From Candidatus Gastranaerophilales bacterium (lineage in GTDB: Bacteria; Cyanobacteriota; Vampirovibrionia; Gastranaerophilales; Gastranaerophilaceae), in assembly GCA_944324825.1 (NCBI GenBank), contig CALUXU010000004.1, forward strand, positions 1 to 64,000: a stretch of 64,000 nucleotides of DNA, given 5' to 3'. The notes under the pieces are model-generated. The model made no database searches. It was not told the origin of the DNA and saw only the letters and a list, made by a program, of their open reading frames with translations. Positions 55,562 to 63,897 of this stretch are shown here, piece by piece; within the stretch, counting starts at the first letter, position 1, and each line of letters begins with the position of its first letter. A program made the translations under genes and the position numbers.

Positions 55562-56401
55562 ATGAAACGGGTTTTGCTAACATTAATTACAATAGTTTTA
55601 CTGTCATCTTCCGGATTTGCATTGACTCAAACAGAAGAAAAAATTTCTGATGCTATTTCGCTTTATAAGTCCGGTGAGTACGGGGAATGTATAAAGAATC
55701 TTAATACTATTGTTTCGCAGGACCCTTCATATCCTGTTGCATATTACTATCTGGGACTTTCTTATGCAAAGACCAACAAAAAAGATTTGGCAATCAAAAA
55801 TTACGATAAAGTAATTTCAATGAATGCTGATAAATCCCTAAAATCAATGGCTCGTGCGGCAAAAGATTGTTTAGGCACCTCCGGTTTCACCGGGCTTGAT
55901 GCTCAATTATCCATCAGCAATAATTCAAAGGCCGAAAGATTTATAACTCCGGAAATAAAAAAAGAAGAACCTGCACCTGAAAAAGTTGTTCAAACACAAA
56001 AAAAACAACCTGTTCAGAAAAAAGCTGATAAAGCACCTTCAAATGAAGATATAGGTGCGGCTATTATGACATTAAAAAAAGCCGGATTATGGAACGGAAA
56101 TAATTCTGTTGTACCATCCGCTCCTCAAGGAGAAGATGCTGCAAAAAAGCAACAGGAAATGATGGCTAAAATGTATATGCAGCAAATGACACAACAAATG
56201 AATAATCCGGCATATCTTATGATGGGAATGAACGGCAACAATAACGGTATGAATGGCATGAATATGATGAACATGCTGCCATTCATGATGTCATCGCAAG
56301 ACGGAAAATCAAATCCGGCAATGAATCAACAGTTTATCCAAACTATGATGATGTCGCAAATGATGCCAAATCTGGATTTTTCATCTTCTGATGATAAATA
56401 A
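55562..56401 (+). CDS. exported TPR protein with a Met/Asn-rich tail
   Basis: A 279-residue protein with a signal peptide (1-20), about two TPR motifs (about 27-100, ISLYKSGEYGECIKNLNTIVSQDPSYPVAYYYLGLSYA), a Lys/Pro-rich linker and a C-terminal region rich in Met, Asn and Gln (about 200-270, MNGNNNGMNGMNMMNM). The tail is unusual and could be a metal-binding or aggregation-prone segment. It precedes fliW by 42 bp and may be on its transcript. Confidence 0.78.
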   Translation: MKRVLLTLITIVLLSSSGFALTQTEEKISDAISLYKSGEYGECIKNLNTIVSQDPSYPVAYYYLGLSYAKTNKKDLAIKNYDKVISMNADKSLKSMARAAKDCLGTSGFTGLDAQLSISNNSKAERFITPEIKKEEPAPEKVVQTQKKQPVQKKADKAPSNEDIGAAIMTLKKAGLWNGNNSVVPSAPQGEDAAKKQQEMMAKMYMQQMTQQMNNPAYLMMGMNGNNNGMNGMNMMNMLPFMMSSQDGKSNPAMNQQFIQTMMMSQMMPNLDFSSSDDK

Positions 56402-56443
56402 AAAATAAAAAATTAAATATATAGGAATAAAAAAGGAAAACAC

Positions 56444-56872
56444 ATGAAGATTAGTACAACACGATTTGGAGAAATTGAGGTCAAGGACGATGCAGTCTTT
56501 ACTTTCCTTTTGCCAATGATTGGCTATGAAGAAGAGGACAAATATGTTCTAATTGACCACGGAGAAAATTCTCCTTTTAAATGGATGCAATCCGTAAAAA
56601 CTCCGGAATTAGCTTTTGTTATGACATCAGCTATCTATTTCGAATTTGATTACGTAATTGATATCCCTGATTCTGCGGTAGAAAAACTTAAAATTGAATC
56701 TACTGATGATATTTTAGTTTTGAATGTTGCAGCTATTCCAAACAGTAACCCTAGAGCTACAAGAGTTAATCTATTAGCTCCGGTTATATTGAATACTGCT
56801 CACAAAACCGGCGGACAAATAATTTTGTCCGGTTCAGGATACGACGTAAACTTCCCATTATTTAAGGATTAA
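56444..56872 (+). CDS. fliW: flagellar assembly factor FliW
   Basis: A 142-residue FliW protein, the protein antagonist of CsrA (and partner of flagellin in flagellated species). Typical beta-barrel segments are TRFGEIEVKDDAVFTFLLPMIGYEEEDKYVLI and SPFKWMQSVKTPELAFVMT. AAAAGGAA lies upstream. csrA follows 10 nt later, the classical pairing. No flagellar structural gene is in the window. Confidence 0.93.
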   Translation: MKISTTRFGEIEVKDDAVFTFLLPMIGYEEEDKYVLIDHGENSPFKWMQSVKTPELAFVMTSAIYFEFDYVIDIPDSAVEKLKIESTDDILVLNVAAIPNSNPRATRVNLLAPVILNTAHKTGGQIILSGSGYDVNFPLFKD

Positions 56873-56882
56873 GGATTTTCAA

Positions 56883-57236
56883 ATGTTAATAATTACTAGA
56901 AAAAACGGTCAAAAAATCATGATAAATGATGATATAGAAATAACTATTGTAGAGTCCAGAAACGGGACTTGCAAGGTTGCTATTCAGGCTCCAAAGAGTT
57001 TTAAAATTTATCGTGAAGAAATATATGTACAAATAAAACTTGCAAACCTGATGGGGCAAGAGTCTTCACCTGCATTATTAGATCAGGCTTCTGAGCTATT
57101 TACTAAAAAAGATGTTAAACTTAATACTCAATTGAAGTCTGGCGATACTGATGAAGAAATTATCGTGAAAGATTCTCCAAAGAAAGAGCATAAAACCAGA
57201 GTGTTTGTAAAGAAACATAATAATGATAAATTATGA
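56883..57236 (+). CDS. csrA: carbon storage regulator CsrA with extended C-terminus
   Basis: An RNA-binding post-transcriptional regulator. Residues 1-60 are canonical CsrA (MLIITRKNGQKIMIND, VAIQAPKSFKIYREEIY). The protein is 117 residues, against a usual 60-75. The extra 50 residues are hydrophilic and end in a basic cluster (KKEHKTRVFVKKHNNDKL). Long CsrAs in flagellated Gram-positive and related bacteria interact allosterically with FliW. It overlaps the next gene by 14 bp. Confidence 0.92.
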   Translation: MLIITRKNGQKIMINDDIEITIVESRNGTCKVAIQAPKSFKIYREEIYVQIKLANLMGQESSPALLDQASELFTKKDVKLNTQLKSGDTDEEIIVKDSPKKEHKTRVFVKKHNNDKL

Positions 57237-57810
57237 TTTAGCGAAAAAGAGACTTGAAGCCGCCCAAACAAAGGATTGTGAGGACTATTTCAAACTGAAC
57301 GGCTATAATTTAGAGTATGGATACTGCTTATTGCTGGATGGAAAATTATCAGAGGCTGAATCTGTTTTAAGGAAAGTAGATTCCGTCAGAGCAGATTGGG
57401 CTGTTAAACTGATACCTTTTATGCGAGGGTACGTTGAAGTGTTGCCTACATATTTTCAAATTAGAAATTTTTTGGAAATAGATATTAATTTGCTGCTTAT
57501 GGCAAGACAAAATGATGCTGTTGCATATATTTTAGGCGGAGCTGATTTGTTTTATTCCGTTAATTGTGAAGCATATAAATATATCGCAAGGGTTATGATG
57601 AATAACGGCTATTTTGAAACAGCAAAAACGTATCTTGATAAAGCCCGTGATAATACTTATAACGACCCGGAGCTGCATTTTATGTTCTGCCAGTATTATA
57701 TTCATATACAAGATTTTGAAAAAGCACTGTCTTCTATTGAAGAGTGCTTAAAAATACTTCCTGAATATTATCCCGCAAGAAAAATTAAAGAAGCTTTGCT
57801 CTTAAAGTAA
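57223..57810 (+). CDS. TPR-like protein coupled to csrA
   Basis: A 195-residue soluble protein whose C-terminal half has TPR-type helices (about 120-190, YFETAKTYLDKARDNTYNDPELHFMFCQYYIHIQDFEKALSSIEECL). Its first half is helical but unassigned. The start lies inside csrA (14-bp overlap), indicating a fliW-csrA-TPR unit. Function unknown; it may assist in the CsrA circuit. Confidence 0.78.
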   Translation: MINYDLAKKRLEAAQTKDCEDYFKLNGYNLEYGYCLLLDGKLSEAESVLRKVDSVRADWAVKLIPFMRGYVEVLPTYFQIRNFLEIDINLLLMARQNDAVAYILGGADLFYSVNCEAYKYIARVMMNNGYFETAKTYLDKARDNTYNDPELHFMFCQYYIHIQDFEKALSSIEECLKILPEYYPARKIKEALLLK

Positions 57811-57823
57811 TTTATGATAAAAT
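57796..57823 (+). promoter_or_regulatory. promoter of the SRP RNA gene
   Basis: TTGCTC at 57796-57801, 16-bp spacer, TAAAAT at 57818-57823, 8 nt before the predicted RNA 5' end. The -35 is inside the end of the TPR gene. Confidence 0.6.
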
Positions 57824-57831
57824 AAATTTGA

Positions 57832-58089
57832 CCGTGCTCCACGGGGACATAGCGGACCTCTCGACCCGAACGCTTAGCGGGGTGCAGGGCCTACTGTGAG
57901 GCTTGTAGGAATGCTATCTAAGGGATTTGTTATTTATGATAACTTAATATGTAATGGCGTAAAATGTCGAACCGTGTCAGGGTGGAAACACAGCAGCACT
58001 AAGGCAACCTTTGCGGGTGTTATATTATTAAGGGGGAGATAACAGATTTTGAAGAAGTATTGTTACCTGCCGATAGGTAGTGGCACGGT
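57832..58089 (+). ncRNA. ffs: signal recognition particle RNA, long form
   Basis: About 258 nt. The ends CCGTGC (57832) and GCACGG (58083-58088) pair, and a T-rich tail follows. The Ffh-binding domain IV is explicit near 57975-58005: TCAGG, GTG, GAAA tetraloop, CAC, AGCAGCA. The 5' part holds the Alu-like domain found in the long SRP RNAs of Bacillus and relatives. It partners with Ffh to target membrane proteins. Confidence 0.92.
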
Positions 58090-58112
58090 TTTTATTAAAA
58101 GGGGCTTATTTT

Positions 58113-58388
58113 ATGAGAAAAATTATTGCATTAATTTTAGGGTGTTTAATTTCTGTATTCATTTGTAAATATTGGAGTTCTATTGCTATTATGCTCGGAC
58201 ATAAGCTCTCTTATATACTAATGGTTTATGTAGTTGCAATGGGAGTAATTCATTTAGGCGGAATTTCTCTAAAGATTCTTGCAGCTCTTTGTGTTATGGT
58301 TGAGCCTATTTTTGACAAATATTGTTACTGGTATGAAAATACAAGATTTTATGCCTGGCTACACCGTAATGACGAACATAAATATTAA
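58113..58388 (+). CDS. small membrane protein downstream of the SRP RNA
   Basis: A 91-residue protein with two hydrophobic helices (about 2-26 and 29-62) and a short cytoplasmic or external tail rich in Tyr/Trp/His (YCYWYENTRFYAWLHRNDEHKY). The frame is open into the SRP RNA, but ATG 58113 with AAAAGGGG upstream is the sensible start. Family not recognised. Confidence 0.7.
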   Translation: MRKIIALILGCLISVFICKYWSSIAIMLGHKLSYILMVYVVAMGVIHLGGISLKILAALCVMVEPIFDKYCYWYENTRFYAWLHRNDEHKY

Positions 58389-58414
58389 GTTATGTAACAT
58401 ATCCTCTAAAGCAT

Positions 58415-58445
58415 GAAATTAAACGTTTCAAAAAAACTTTATTTA
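58415..58445 (+). promoter_or_regulatory. shared non-canonical promoter, copy F
   Basis: GAAAT at 58415, 18-nt spacer ending AAAAAAC, TTTATTTA from 58438, 35 nt before the Gly-rich gene. Confidence 0.5.
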
Positions 58446-58472
58446 TATGTAAAGAGTGAGAGGATGTAATAT

Positions 58473-58865
58473 ATGGCACTTGGATTTACTTCGCATTACA
58501 AACCGGGAGAGCAAACATTCGGTGCATTAACTCAAATAGCATATACTGGAGAAACGGAATCTTCAGGTACGATTGCCAATGCTCCCAGTATTATAATTGG
58601 ACAAGATTCATCATTATTTAGTAATAGTATCAGTTATGACAGCTGTGAGTTTTCATCTCCGGTTATAATTGATTATACTCAGTATGCGACTATTGCAGAC
58701 GGCAGCGGTTCATCTGTTGAAACAGCAGGTTCAATAGCTTATGTCGGCGGCGGAGATTTCTCAGGCGGCATGTCAACCGGCGGTGCTGTATCATTCTCCG
58801 GAGGCGGAGCTTCATTCTCAGGCGGTGGCGGCGGCGGAATGAGCTGTGCTTCATTTACATGTTAA
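58473..58865 (+). CDS. Gly/Ser-rich protein ending in SCASFTC
   Basis: A 130-residue protein. The first 85 residues are Ser/Thr/Ile-rich (SYDSCEFSSPVIIDYTQYATIAD). The C-terminal 45 residues form glycine-rich blocks (GGGDFSGGMSTGG; SGGGASFSGGGGGG) and end MSCASFTC with two cysteines. A GAGAGG ribosome site is present. No signal peptide. It could be a surface or structural protein, or a substrate for modification. It ends in a strong terminator. Confidence 0.7.
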   Translation: MALGFTSHYKPGEQTFGALTQIAYTGETESSGTIANAPSIIIGQDSSLFSNSISYDSCEFSSPVIIDYTQYATIADGSGSSVETAGSIAYVGGGDFSGGMSTGGAVSFSGGGASFSGGGGGGMSCASFTC

Positions 58866-58883
58866 GCAATTAAATTATGGATA

Positions 58884-58926
58884 AGAAAAAAGCGATTAAC
58901 TATAAAAATAGTTAATCGCTTTTTTG
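58884..58926. terminator. bidirectional terminator
   Basis: A 13-bp stem AGCGATTAACTAT/ATAGTTAATCGCT with AAAA loop is flanked by A-run and T-run. It serves the Gly-rich gene and the convergent mtaB. Confidence 0.93.
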
Positions 58927-58937
58927 TTTATATTAAA

Positions 58938-60224
58938 TTACTCATTAGCAATTATTTTCCCAAAAACTTTATTATTATCAATTCTCTCAATTCTGACATT
59001 CTTTAACGTATTAAATTCATCTGCACCATTTTCAATGATAACCGGAATATAATTATCGGTTACTCCCTTTAAATTCCCGCTGTGTTTATCAGGACGTTTT
59101 TCAATCAAAACTTCTCTTATATCTCCAATATTACTTTGCAGAAATTTATTCATTTTTTCTGATGAAATCTGTTTAATAATTGAAGCTCTTTCTTCCTTCA
59201 CCTTATCAGGCAGGTGTCCCTCCATTCCTTCGGCTTTTGTTCCTTTTCTGATTGAGTAAGGGAACGTATGAATCTTTGTCAATTTTGAACGTTTCAGATT
59301 ATTTACTGTTTCTTCAAAATCCTCATCTGTTTCACCAACAAATCCGGCAATAATATCACACCCGATAAACGGTTTATCAAAGTTTTCTGCAATATAATCA
59401 ATTTGTTTAAGATAATCTTCTGTTTTGTAGAATCTATTCATCGCCCTCAGTGTCTTATCACATGCAGATTGTAATGAGAGATGAAAATGCGGGCAAAATT
59501 TATCAGAAGATATTAACAGTTCCAACACATCTTCCGGGATTTCTGTCGGATTCAGGGAGCCTAATCGGTATCTGTGTATTGATGAGGTTTCAAGCAGCTT
59601 TAATAAATCAATAAATTTTTTATTAATATCAAGTCCCCATTGTCCGATATGGATTCCGGTTATTACAACTTCCTTATAGCCTTCATCTGCGTATTTATTT
59701 ATTTCATTGATAATAAATTGTTCATCAGCACTTCTTGATTTTCCTCTGGCAAATGGAATTATACAATAACTGCATCTATTATCACAGCCATCCTGTACTT
59801 TTAAACTTATTCTGGTTTTCGTTGTGTCATAAAGCACCTGTTCATTAAAAATATTTAGCCCCATTATATCAGATACAATGATATGCTCATTATTTACCAG
59901 ATATTCTGGAATATTAAATTTATCATCATTGCCGAATAAGTAATCAATATAGTCAAGCTTTTGGAGCTCATCTCGGTCAACCTGCGCCATACAACCGGTC
60001 AAAACTGTTTTTATCCGAGGATTTATGTGTTTTGCATTTCTTAAAAGATATAACGTTTCAGAATCACTTTTGTGGGTAACGGTACACGAATTCAAAATAT
60101 AATAGTCTGCAGCTTTTATATCATTTATTTTTTCAAACCCTTTATTACCAAGTTTTTCCTCCAGTATTTGCCCCTCAAACTGATTGGACTTGCACCCCAT
60201 AGATTTTAGAATGAATTTCGCCAT
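58938..60224 (-). CDS. mtaB: tRNA (N6-threonylcarbamoyladenosine) methylthiotransferase
   Basis: Radical SAM enzyme of 428 residues adding a methylthio group to t6A37 of tRNAs. It has the MTTase N-domain with three cysteines (GCKSNQ; NSCTVT; TGCMAQ) and the radical SAM motif CDNRCSYCIIPFARG. The C-terminal TRAM-like region is relatively short. It directly abuts manC (0-bp gap) on the same strand. Confidence 0.93.
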   Translation of the reverse strand: MAKFILKSMGCKSNQFEGQILEEKLGNKGFEKINDIKAADYYILNSCTVTHKSDSETLYLLRNAKHINPRIKTVLTGCMAQVDRDELQKLDYIDYLFGNDDKFNIPEYLVNNEHIIVSDIMGLNIFNEQVLYDTTKTRISLKVQDGCDNRCSYCIIPFARGKSRSADEQFIINEINKYADEGYKEVVITGIHIGQWGLDINKKFIDLLKLLETSSIHRYRLGSLNPTEIPEDVLELLISSDKFCPHFHLSLQSACDKTLRAMNRFYKTEDYLKQIDYIAENFDKPFIGCDIIAGFVGETDEDFEETVNNLKRSKLTKIHTFPYSIRKGTKAEGMEGHLPDKVKEERASIIKQISSEKMNKFLQSNIGDIREVLIEKRPDKHSGNLKGVTDNYIPVIIENGADEFNTLKNVRIERIDNNKVFGKIIANE

Positions 60225-61598
60225 TTACACTCTACCGTACATATCTTCATATCTTATGATATCTTCTTCTATCAACAGATCGCCTTTTTGAACCTCAATA
60301 ACCTTGAGTTCTTCTTCATAAGGATTTTGCAGAGAGTGAATAGCCTTAACCGGAATATCAATACTATGCCCCGGACTCAAAATGATTTCCTTCCCTTCAA
60401 GAACAACTTTTGCAACTCCGGATAATACAACCCAGTGTTCACTTCTGTGATTGTGCGATTGAATCGAGAGTTTTTGTCCCGGGTTAACCTGTATCATCTT
60501 GGTAAGAAAACCTTTTCCCTGTGCCAACACGGTATAAAAACCCCAAGGTCTGTACATTGTCTTATGTACAAGGTGAGTATCATCATGCTGTTCCTTAAGA
60601 GTTTCAAATACTTGTTTGACATCTTCAACTCTATCGCGTTTACAAGCAAGTATCGCATCCTCCGTTTCAACAACGATAGTATCCTCTAATCCGATTGTTG
60701 CAACAAGTTTCGACGACGAATACATAAAAGAATTTTTTGAATCCATATCAAGAATATGACCGACTTTTACGTTCCCGTCTTTATCTTTGTCACTGACATC
60801 ATATATTGACTCCCAAGACCCCATATCCTTCCAGTCGCTCTCCAACTCAACCAGTACAAGATTATCTGATTTTTCCATGATTGCGTAGTCGATGGAAATA
60901 TTAGGCATTTTATCAAATTCTACAAACGGAATTTCATTTGAAGCTTTGAAATCAAATTTTTCTACAATATCATAAATATCTTTCGCCCATTTTTCATATT
61001 CTTTAAGAATAGTAGAGGCTTTAAACATAAATATACCGCTGTTCCAATACCAGCCGCCAGATTTTATAAAGCCTTCCGCAGTTTCTTTACTCGGTTTTTC
61101 AACAAATTTCTTTACTTTCGCCTCTTCGGCATTAATATACCCGAAACCTGCTTCCGGATAATCAGGTTTAACACCAAAAGTAACGATATGTCCGTCGAGA
61201 GCAAGTTTTTCTGCTTTAAGTATTGATGATTTAAAACCTTCTACATCCTCAATAATATGATCGGACGGAGCAACAAGGATAACAGGATCATCATTGGTTA
61301 ACGATTGTATATATTTAACAGTTATTGCAACTGCCGGTGCAGTATTCTTTGCAATAGGCTCTGACAATACCAATGGCTGCTTTGTGAATGAGGTTAACTG
61401 ATAACGAACATTAGAAAAATGTTTCGTGTTTGTTATACTTACAATATTATCTAAAGGAACAAACGTTTGCAGACGTTTAAACGTTTCCTGCAGCAGGCTG
61501 TCATCATTTTTTATATTCAAAAGCTGTTTTGGGCACAATTCTCTGGACAATGGCCATAGACGACTTCCTGAACCTCCGGCTAAAATAATACTATACAT
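60225..61598 (-). CDS. manC: mannose-1-phosphate guanylyltransferase / mannose-6-phosphate isomerase
   Basis: Bifunctional-type enzyme of 457 residues supplying GDP-mannose for surface glycans. The N-terminal nucleotidyltransferase has LAGGSGSRLWPLSRELCPKQ and FVEKP. The C-terminal type II isomerase cupin has RPWGFYTVL, QVNPGQKLSIQSHNHRSEHW and PGHSIDIP. Paired with mtaB by position only. Promoter region 61599-61765 is shared with the divergent small gene. Confidence 0.94.
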   Translation of the reverse strand: MYSIILAGGSGSRLWPLSRELCPKQLLNIKNDDSLLQETFKRLQTFVPLDNIVSITNTKHFSNVRYQLTSFTKQPLVLSEPIAKNTAPAVAITVKYIQSLTNDDPVILVAPSDHIIEDVEGFKSSILKAEKLALDGHIVTFGVKPDYPEAGFGYINAEEAKVKKFVEKPSKETAEGFIKSGGWYWNSGIFMFKASTILKEYEKWAKDIYDIVEKFDFKASNEIPFVEFDKMPNISIDYAIMEKSDNLVLVELESDWKDMGSWESIYDVSDKDKDGNVKVGHILDMDSKNSFMYSSSKLVATIGLEDTIVVETEDAILACKRDRVEDVKQVFETLKEQHDDTHLVHKTMYRPWGFYTVLAQGKGFLTKMIQVNPGQKLSIQSHNHRSEHWVVLSGVAKVVLEGKEIILSPGHSIDIPVKAIHSLQNPYEEELKVIEVQKGDLLIEEDIIRYEDMYGRV

Positions 61599-61695
61599 AT
61601 CTTTTCCCTCATTCTCTTTTTAGTATTCTAATTATATCATTAAAAATAAGAGTATTTTCCCTTGTAACAATTCTTAATATTATGTTATAAAAAAG

Positions 61696-61725
61696 TCAAT
61701 TTTTTGAAAATAATATACTTTATAT
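61696..61725 (+). promoter_or_regulatory. shared non-canonical promoter, copy G
   Basis: TCAAT at 61696-61700, 18-nt spacer ending ATATAC, TTTATATA from 61719, 47 nt before the 80-residue gene. Confidence 0.65.
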
Positions 61726-61765
61726 ATACATAAGAGATAAATAAGAGAGAACGAGAGAGAAGCTT

Positions 61766-62008
61766 ATGCAAAGAATGAGTGCTGTTGAACGTAATAAAAA
61801 ACCTATTGGAACATTAGATATACCTGACGATTTTGAGAAATATTATCTGAATAAAAAAGATAAACAAATGAGATTTAATAATGCGAAAGACCCTATTTAT
61901 CATGTTTTCGCAAGCATTGACAGAAGACCTTTATCAGAGTTATTTAAAGGCTTCTTAAGAGAAACTTATATGGACACTGTTAGATTCGTTAAGAAGCTTG
62001 CAGCGTAG
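61766..62008 (+). CDS. small lineage-specific protein
   Basis: An 80-residue basic protein without signal peptide or membrane span (KPIGTLDIPDDFEKYYLNKKDKQMRFNNA; then RRPLSELFKGFLRETYMDTVRFVKKL, probably amphipathic helix). Family not recognised. It has a strong shared-type promoter, a purine-rich ribosome region (GAGAGAGAA) and its own terminator, so it is a discrete, probably well-expressed gene. Confidence 0.72.
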   Translation: MQRMSAVERNKKPIGTLDIPDDFEKYYLNKKDKQMRFNNAKDPIYHVFASIDRRPLSELFKGFLRETYMDTVRFVKKLAA

Positions 62009-62040
62009 AGTAAAATTAGAGGAAAAGGAAAAAGGGATAA

Positions 62041-62077
62041 AAAAGAACCCTCGAGTATAAACTCAAGGGTTCTTTTT
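62041..62077. terminator. bidirectional intrinsic terminator
   Basis: AAAGAACCCTCGAGT, 4-nt loop, ACTCAAGGGTTCTTT (one C-A/G-T position), with A-run and T-run flanks. It lies between convergent genes at 61766 and 62094. Confidence 0.93.
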
Positions 62078-62093
62078 ATACAGTTTGTTTTAT

Positions 62094-63080
62094 CTATTCT
62101 TCAGTTTCAGGTTTATCTTCCGCAACGATTGTATGGCTCTTATCTAAAGCTTCAGCAGCTTTTAAATTAGCCATTTTTAAAGATTCGTTTTCGTTAGCGT
62201 AAGCATCAATAAGTTGGTTTGCTGTTTTTAATTGAGCTTCTTTCAATTTTGCTTTTGTTTGAGAAGTTTCAACTGATTTTTTAACAGCGTGTCCGACGAT
62301 TGCTGCACCGATTAGTGCAGATGCTGTAGTTACAGGATTTCTTAGCATTGCACCGCCGGCTTTTTTCATTACATTAATAGCAGCCTTTGTTGTTTCTGCA
62401 TTAGCAACTTTACTATATCCATCTTTTAATGCTTGAGGAACTTTAATTTTTCCTGCTATTTTAGATAAGTTTTCTTTAACGCCTTTAGGTAAAGAAACTT
62501 TTGCTGCAACTTTTGACATAAAGCCTCTTACAGCTTCCGGAGCTTTATCCATTTGTGCAGCAACTTTATCTAATTTAACTTTTTTACCTAATTGAGTTAA
62601 TTTTTCCATAGCTTTAGGGGAAACTTTACGAGCTCCGGCAGCAAGAGCTGTAACAGCACCTGTAGCAAGTGCAGTTAAACCTGCCATTGTCAAAATAGGA
62701 TGTTTACGTTCTGCTCTATCAAGTTTCGGACTTTTAGCTGCAGCAACACTGTTAGCTGCAATAACGCCAAAACCTACTCCCATTGCTCCTGCTGTTTTAG
62801 CAAAAGATTTTGCACCCGCAAGAGTTCTTGCTGATACTTTTCCTTTTGTAGTTGCCGCAACAACAGCAGCTCCAATTAATGGAAGTGACATTGTTGCTTT
62901 TGCTATATTTGATGCGAATTTGCTATCGCGATGTTTTCTGTCATTAATTCTATATGCAAGTTTTGTAAGGTCTTTATCATTAGAATGAGCAAATTTTGAA
63001 GCTTTTGCCTTTTGTCTGTCTGTTCCATATTGTAAATAAGGTGTTCCGTAATCACTATTTACTGAAACTGTCATTTTCAT
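62094..63080 (-). CDS. Ala/Lys-rich lineage-specific membrane protein
   Basis: A 328-residue basic protein rich in Ala, Lys and Val. Hydrophobic segments lie near 66-82, 93-115, 130-150 and 252-268. Between them are repeated amphipathic Lys-rich helices (KVKLDKVAAQMDKAPEAVRGFMSKVAAKVSLPKGVKE). The C-terminus is a helical, acidic tail. I start at ATG 63080 with GGAG 9 nt upstream rather than at a GTG three codons earlier. Function unknown; the composition resembles DNA-binding or membrane-tethering proteins. Confidence 0.72.
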   Translation of the reverse strand: MKMTVSVNSDYGTPYLQYGTDRQKAKASKFAHSNDKDLTKLAYRINDRKHRDSKFASNIAKATMSLPLIGAAVVAATTKGKVSARTLAGAKSFAKTAGAMGVGFGVIAANSVAAAKSPKLDRAERKHPILTMAGLTALATGAVTALAAGARKVSPKAMEKLTQLGKKVKLDKVAAQMDKAPEAVRGFMSKVAAKVSLPKGVKENLSKIAGKIKVPQALKDGYSKVANAETTKAAINVMKKAGGAMLRNPVTTASALIGAAIVGHAVKKSVETSQTKAKLKEAQLKTANQLIDAYANENESLKMANLKAAEALDKSHTIVAEDKPETEE

Positions 63081-63180
63081 CACTAACACTCCTTTTTATA
63101 ACACTGCACATTTATTGTAAAACCTGTCAAAAAAAAATTTGCTATTGTTAAGCTAAAACTTTACATAAAGTTACAATATA

Positions 63181-63210
63181 GCAATTTTTTTAAAACAAAA
63201 TACTTTATAT
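63181..63210 (+). promoter_or_regulatory. shared non-canonical promoter, copy H
   Basis: GCAAT at 63181-63185, 18-nt spacer ending AAAATAC, TTTATAT from 63204, 25 nt before the start of the Pro/Tyr-rich protein. Confidence 0.65.
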
Positions 63211-63228
63211 ACTTGAAAGGTTAAGTGT

Positions 63229-63897
63229 ATGGATAATTCTATTAATAATAAATATCCTAGTTATTCAGGGGTAAATATTACATGCAATGTAATTGATCCG
63301 ACAAAACTTCCGCCGGATTCACCTCTGTTGCATACACCTCCGCAATGTACGGTTAAACCGAACAATAATAATCAATGCGGACAATGCTATCCGGGGAATT
63401 ATTATGTAAATAACTGGGGCGGTTATCCACCTTATCCTATGTACCCGCCTTATATGGGACCGCAAGGGCCTCAAAATACTAAAAAGAAACGTGTACAAGT
63501 TCTAACAGATCAATATATCAAAAATCTTGAACAATACCTGAACAGCCCTTCAGAAGATATGAGAAAATTCGCTGCACAAGAAGTTCTGAAAAGGCTTGAT
63601 GAAGATAAAACAAGATATAGTGATGCAGCATTAAATGCATTAATTAATAAAATGCTGCAAGATCCTACCTGCCATAAGGTTAAGGCAACTGCTCTAACCG
63701 CGCTCGAAACCAGATTGGCTCAAGGAAATGATAATACCGTAAAAATATTGACTTATATGGCCCAAAACGATAAATCAAGAGATGGAAAAGATGCCGCAAC
63801 AGCAGCAAATATCTTATTGAAGATGTCTTCTCCGTCAAAATTGGTAGATGTTCCAATAATCAATAACAGCGGAAGTAATGGGATTACAGAATCATGA
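63229..63897 (+). CDS. lineage-specific protein with Pro/Tyr/Gly-rich N-terminus and HEAT-like helices
   Basis: A 222-residue protein. Residues 1-85 are disordered: Asn-rich, with a CGQC pair (about 50-53) and a YPPYPMYPPYMGPQGP segment. From about 90 the sequence forms paired helices like HEAT repeats (NLEQYLNSPSEDMRKFAAQEVLKRL; SDAALNALINKMLQDP; KVKATALTALETRL). No signal peptide. AAAGG ribosome site. It probably mediates protein-protein contacts. The stop overlaps the next ATG (ATGA). Confidence 0.75.
   Translation: MDNSINNKYPSYSGVNITCNVIDPTKLPPDSPLLHTPPQCTVKPNNNNQCGQCYPGNYYVNNWGGYPPYPMYPPYMGPQGPQNTKKKRVQVLTDQYIKNLEQYLNSPSEDMRKFAAQEVLKRLDEDKTRYSDAALNALINKMLQDPTCHKVKATALTALETRLAQGNDNTVKILTYMAQNDKSRDGKDAATAANILLKMSSPSKLVDVPIINNSGSNGITES

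Noticed and set aside
57796-58112. tRNA or tmRNA in the 57.8-58.1 kb region
   Set aside because: The TCAGG-GTG-GAAA-CAC-AGCAGCA core and pairing ends identify SRP RNA. No cloverleaf was found, and I found no tRNA by eye elsewhere in the window.
63114-63142. Shared-type promoter upstream of the gene at 62094 (minus strand)
   Set aside because: GCAAA is present, but the second element (TTTACAA/TTACAAT) and the 16-17 nt spacing do not fit well enough.
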